Assembly (NCBI GenBank): GCA_965263305.1
Contig: OZ253666.1
Span: 2,728,001-2,792,000 of the forward strand
Source: MED-G105 sp965263305
GTDB lineage: Bacteria > Pseudomonadota > Alphaproteobacteria > Caulobacterales > Parvularculaceae
Direction: 5' to 3'
Length of the DNA: 64,000 bases
Shown: positions 61,034 through 64,000 of the stretch, one piece after another
Layout: each line of letters starts with the position of its first letter
Numbering within the stretch: the first letter of the stretch is position 1
The notes under the pieces: model-generated
The model's database searches: none
The model's input: only the letters and a program-made list of their open reading frames with translations
Told to the model about the DNA's origin: nothing
Translations under genes and position numbers: made by a program

Positions 61034-61516
61034 ATGTCGCTGCCGCGTTTTTCTCGCTTCGCCTTGTCTTCGCTGGTTCTGTTGTCGTTGGCGTCAGGAT
61101 GCGTTTCTGTTCGTTCTTCCCATGGATACGTATTGGAGCGCGGTGAGACCGGTCTCTCGGCCCGTGAAGGCGTTGATACGAAGGAAAGCGTGCTGGCCAA
61201 ATACGGTGAGCCTTCCATTCGAAGTACTTTTGATGACGCGAGGTGGTATTATCTGGCCAATCGTGATCAGGCGCGGGCGTTTTTTAAACCAGAAATCACG
61301 ACACAACAGGTGGTGACATTCCACTTCGACCCGAAAGGCGTGGTCGAGGAGGTTGAGACCTTGGATTTAGAGGCGAGTGTGCCAGTGAGCCTGGTGTCGA
61401 AAGTCACGCCAAGCCGCGGGAAAGAGCTTTCTTTCTGGGAACAATTGCTCGGCAGCGTTGGTCAGTTGCCAGCTGGAGCTCTGGGCGGGGGGCAAAACCC
61501 GAACCAACAGCCCTAA
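61034..61516 (+). CDS. bamE: Outer membrane protein assembly factor BamE (SmpA/OmlA)
   Basis: 160 residues. A lipoprotein signal ends in LASGC with lipidated C23. The SmpA/OmlA domain follows: DTKESVLAKYGEPSIRSTFD, RWYYLANRDQARAFFKPEIT, QQVVTFHFDPKGVVEEVETL. BamE is an accessory of the BAM complex in the outer membrane. The Gly/Asn/Gln-rich C-terminus is variable. Divergent from the bc1-chaperone gene. Confidence 0.92.
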   Translation: MSLPRFSRFALSSLVLLSLASGCVSVRSSHGYVLERGETGLSAREGVDTKESVLAKYGEPSIRSTFDDARWYYLANRDQARAFFKPEITTQQVVTFHFDPKGVVEEVETLDLEASVPVSLVSKVTPSRGKELSFWEQLLGSVGQLPAGALGGGQNPNQQP

Positions 61517-61552
61517 TGATCATCTGATTGGTTAGGATGTTGGCGAGGCTGT

Positions 61553-62329
61553 TTAAGACGCCTCTTTTGTTGTTTGGCCGTCTTCGGCTTCGTCCTCGTC
61601 CTTCGCTTCAGATTGCGCTCTTTCGCGTTCTTTTAAAATAGCTTGATAAGCCCGGTTAACGCGTTGCGAGGCGACAAGCGCCGCTTTGCCGAATTCGTCA
61701 TCGAGTTCTAACCCGCCTAGCCGATCGGGGTGTACCGCCTTTATGCGTTCCTTATAGGCGCTGCGGATTTCATCCAAACTCGCTTCGGATGAGACACGAA
61801 GGATTTTGTAGGGATCAACTCGACCGCGCCTTCTTTTAGGTCGTTTTGGGCCCTCATGAGATGACGATGATGATGAAGTCGAAGAATCAGCGGTGTCGTC
61901 ATCCTTTGGTTTCTGCTCGCGGCGATCAGCGTCCTTTGCAGTTTTATCATCCGCGTCCGCATTTTCTTTTTTCTTAGCTTCGGCCGCAGCGGCCGCACGC
62001 AACAAGTCTTCTTCTACGCCTTCTTCGTCGTCTTCATACGCATCTTCATCACCAAGGTCGACGACGCCGGTTTCGTGTTCTTCCTCATTGTACTCTTCGT
62101 CTTCTTCTGGAATGCATTCCATCATATTCGAGATGCAGGTCTTCGAAATGATGTCCGTTTCCCCATTGGCGTATTTAATGGGAATAAACGAGCGATCGTC
62201 ATTAAGAAGGTCGATCAGCCGTTCATCGGGGCGCAAAAAGACAAAGCCTACGATAGGCTCAGCGTCGCCAATCCGCACTTTCACCGCGACTTGCAGCTTG
62301 GTGCGGAAGTTTGGATTTTTCCCGAACAT
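61553..62329 (-). CDS. J-domain protein with N-terminal small domain and acidic linker
   Basis: 258 residues in three parts. An N-terminal beta-type domain (about 10-70; VAVKVRIGDAEPIVGFVFLR, DERLIDLLNDDRSFIPIKYA) resembles a small domain found in other alphaproteobacterial regulators. The middle (70-165) is extremely acidic, then Lys- and Ser-rich. The C-terminal J domain (about 170-235) has DPYKILRVSSEASLDEIRSA and the HPD motif (VHPDRLGG), so it should stimulate DnaK. The Ser-run SSTSSSSSS is notable. The partner is unknown. Confidence 0.88.
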   Translation of the reverse strand: MFGKNPNFRTKLQVAVKVRIGDAEPIVGFVFLRPDERLIDLLNDDRSFIPIKYANGETDIISKTCISNMMECIPEEDEEYNEEEHETGVVDLGDEDAYEDDEEGVEEDLLRAAAAAEAKKKENADADDKTAKDADRREQKPKDDDTADSSTSSSSSSHEGPKRPKRRRGRVDPYKILRVSSEASLDEIRSAYKERIKAVHPDRLGGLELDDEFGKAALVASQRVNRAYQAILKERERAQSEAKDEDEAEDGQTTKEAS

Positions 62330-62454
62330 GCCATCCCCAATAGGCGTTGGTCCGCGCTCCGCCGAAATTGGCGGCGCTCTTGAGGTTGATCATGAATGAA
62401 GAGGTTTAACGACGCGTTATCCTCGTCGTTATCACGGTGTTTTTGTTCTAGAAA

Positions 62455-62661
62455 TTAGGACCCTTTCGGGGGCGAATTCATCCAAAGCATTAAGTGTTTT
62501 AGCGGAAACACCCAGACCACCCCGGCGATGGCGTAGTAGGCCAGTTGAATTGGCCAAAAGCGGGGCACCAGCTCACCGAGCGCGGCGGCGGCGAAAAGAT
62601 ACGCGCCAAGATAAGGCAGGGTCAGGGCAATGCCGATGAGTTTTTTGATGCGAGGGGACAT
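62455..62661 (-). CDS. DUF2842 small membrane protein
   Basis: 68 residues from the ATG at 62661 (a longer frame to 62772 is not conserved). Two helices: IGIALTLPYLGAYLFAAAAL and IQLAYYAIAGVVWVFPLKHL, with the ending PLKHLMLWMNSPP typical of DUF2842. It is a small alphaproteobacterial membrane protein of unknown role, here beside ctaA on the opposite strand. Confidence 0.88.
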   Translation of the reverse strand: MSPRIKKLIGIALTLPYLGAYLFAAAALGELVPRFWPIQLAYYAIAGVVWVFPLKHLMLWMNSPPKGS

Positions 62662-62794
62662 GGGCGCTTTATAGCGTTTTTTTCTGCTGGCAGCGACAGC
62701 GGTGGGCGATGGCGATAATGGGCCGCAGCTCGCCGCGACGTCCCGCCGCAAAACAGGTCTCGAAGCGCCCATGGGATTGGCCTATTTAGGGCCC

Positions 62795-63916
62795 ATGACG
62801 GCAGAAACGACTACCACCTCTTCATTCGCGACCGACGCCGGGCGGCCGGCGCCTTCTTCAACGACGCAAAATCGGCGCAAAAAACTGGCTTCTGTGCGGC
62901 TCTGGCTTTTCGTTATGGCCGGCTTGATCGCCGTGATGGTGCTGGTGGGCGGGGCGACGCGGCTCACGGATTCCGGCCTTTCCATCACCGAATGGCGCCC
63001 GGTGACCGGGGCGATACCGCCCTTGAGCGAGGCGGCCTGGCTCTCCGAATTCGAAAAATACAAAACAATTCCCGAATATGAAGAGGTCAATTGGGGGATG
63101 AGCCTTGACGAGTTCAAGGTCATCTATTGGTGGGAATGGGGCCATCGGTTTTTGGGACGATTGATTGGCCTTGCGTTCGCGGTCCCGTTTTTCTTTTTCG
63201 CCCTGTCGGGCCGTTTAAACCGGTCCCTGATGGTGAAACTCTTTGGACTGCTGCTTCTTGGCGGTTTGCAGGGCGCCGTTGGGTGGTGGATGGTGGCGTC
63301 GGGGTTGAGCGAGCGGGTGGATGTCAGCCAATATCGCTTGGCGGCGCATTTAGGGTTAGCGCTGTTATTGTTCGCAGGCGTCCTATGGGTTGCCTTTGAC
63401 CTCTCCGACCGAGATCAAGCCGATGCGGTCGCTGATGGATGGGCCCGTAAAGTTCTCCCCGCAAGTGTCATCCTCGCGGTTGCTGTTTACCTGCAAATGA
63501 TCCTTGGGGCGTTTGTCGCGGGGCTTCGGGCTGGTAAAACATTCAATACCTGGCCGTTGATGGACGGTAAATTCGTCCCCGATGGGTACTTCGTCAGTAC
63601 GCCGCGATTGGCGGATATGTTTGAAACCATGGCGGCGGTTCAGTTCAATCACCGCCTTGGCGCTTACGCCATTGCCGCACTGGCGGTCTGGTTCTTTCTA
63701 ACGGCGCGCAAGACGGCGTTGGCGAAGCGGGCGCGCATGGTTTTGGCGGTGGTGGGCGTCCAAATTGTGTTGGGCATTTGGACAGTGATAGCGGCGACGC
63801 CCATTTGGTTGGGCCTCGCGCACCAGGCGATGGCCCTCGTTCTCCTTGCGAGCGCGCTTTACGCCGCCCATGGCGCGCTAATCGCCCATGGAAATGAACG
63901 GGCGATCAGTGACTAA
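62795..63916 (+). CDS. ctaA: Heme A synthase (CtaA/COX15 type)
   Basis: 373 residues from the ATG at 62795; in-frame starts at 62771 and GTG 62702 lie upstream. Eight helices carry the four conserved heme-ligand histidines, in WWEWGHRFLGRLIG, RLAAHLGLALL, VQFNHRLGAYA and LGLAHQAMALV. The opening loop GGATRLTDSGLSITEWRPV is diagnostic. It oxidises heme O to heme A for cytochrome aa3 oxidase, so the host respires oxygen. Confidence 0.96.
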   Translation: MTAETTTTSSFATDAGRPAPSSTTQNRRKKLASVRLWLFVMAGLIAVMVLVGGATRLTDSGLSITEWRPVTGAIPPLSEAAWLSEFEKYKTIPEYEEVNWGMSLDEFKVIYWWEWGHRFLGRLIGLAFAVPFFFFALSGRLNRSLMVKLFGLLLLGGLQGAVGWWMVASGLSERVDVSQYRLAAHLGLALLLFAGVLWVAFDLSDRDQADAVADGWARKVLPASVILAVAVYLQMILGAFVAGLRAGKTFNTWPLMDGKFVPDGYFVSTPRLADMFETMAAVQFNHRLGAYAIAALAVWFFLTARKTALAKRARMVLAVVGVQIVLGIWTVIAATPIWLGLAHQAMALVLLASALYAAHGALIAHGNERAISD

Positions 63917-63954
63917 GACACCACTTTAATGGCGTCGTTAATCCGCATGACCCA

Positions 63955-64000
63955 TTATTGGTTGGGTAGCGTCACATCAATATCGATGGTGAGGACGTCC
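63955..64000 (-). CDS. C-terminal end of an unidentified protein (partial)
   Basis: The minus strand reads DVLTIDIDVTLPNQ then stops, entering from beyond the window edge. Alternating hydrophobic and Asp/Thr residues suggest a final beta strand, for example of a YceI-like lipocalin, but 14 codons are too few for any assignment. Confidence 0.35.
   Translation of the reverse strand, partial: DVLTIDIDVTLPNQ

Overview
The window is a 64 kb chromosomal stretch from an alphaproteobacterium, probably an aerobe. Support for this comes from MucR- and LdtR-type regulators, the block bamE / cytochrome bc1 chaperone / DUF177 / plsX / fabH / ihfA / merR, a CtaA-type heme A synthase, a Mg-type HemB, a large NAD-glutamate dehydrogenase, DUF2842 and an RpoE-ChrR pair. 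The order or family cannot be fixed from sequence alone. I see no phage, insertion sequence, CRISPR array or plasmid origin.

Left part (1-12.2 kb): a one-carbon island. It opens with the end of a formate dehydrogenase alpha subunit, fdhD and an MFS transporter. A GlxA-type AraC regulator then faces a tightly packed eight-gene operon: corrinoid protein, DUF1638 protein, MetV-like Fe-S protein, MetF-like reductase, methyl-H4folate:corrinoid methyltransferase, GFA-family protein, ASKHA ferredoxin (RACo-like corrinoid activator) and a pyrrolysine-free MttB-family methyltransferase. A convergent TetR gene closes it. The simplest reading is a demethylation route for a quaternary amine or similar methylated compound. 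MttB would move the methyl group to the corrinoid, the second methyltransferase would pass it to H4folate, MetVF would oxidise methyl- to methylene-H4folate, and formate dehydrogenase could finish the oxidation. The substrate is not evident.

Middle part (12.2-45 kb): accessory and mixed genes. These include DoxX/SRPBCC with a MarR regulator, a C45 peptidase-like protein, a PYROXD2/CrtI-like oxidase, a DUF4331/DUF4198 envelope group beside an ECF sigma-ChrR pair, YggT, a GT2 glycosyltransferase with a membrane partner, an aldo/keto reductase, a candidate small RNA before rpe, rpe-heparinase-CapD-purH, NAD-GDH, several poorly known proteins, a patatin, a Crp/Fnr regulator beside a fatty-acid hydroxylase/sterol desaturase, MsrA and a PEPxxWA-CTERM protein.

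Right part (45-64 kb): mostly conserved housekeeping genes: purB, tdh, hemB, ldtR-like, mucR, glyA-nrdR-nusB-thiL, glutamine cyclotransferase, tRNA-Pro(GGG), merR-ihfA-fabH-plsX-DUF177-bc1 chaperone, bamE, a J-domain protein, DUF2842 and ctaA. GlyA may connect to the left island because it interconverts methylene-H4folate and serine.
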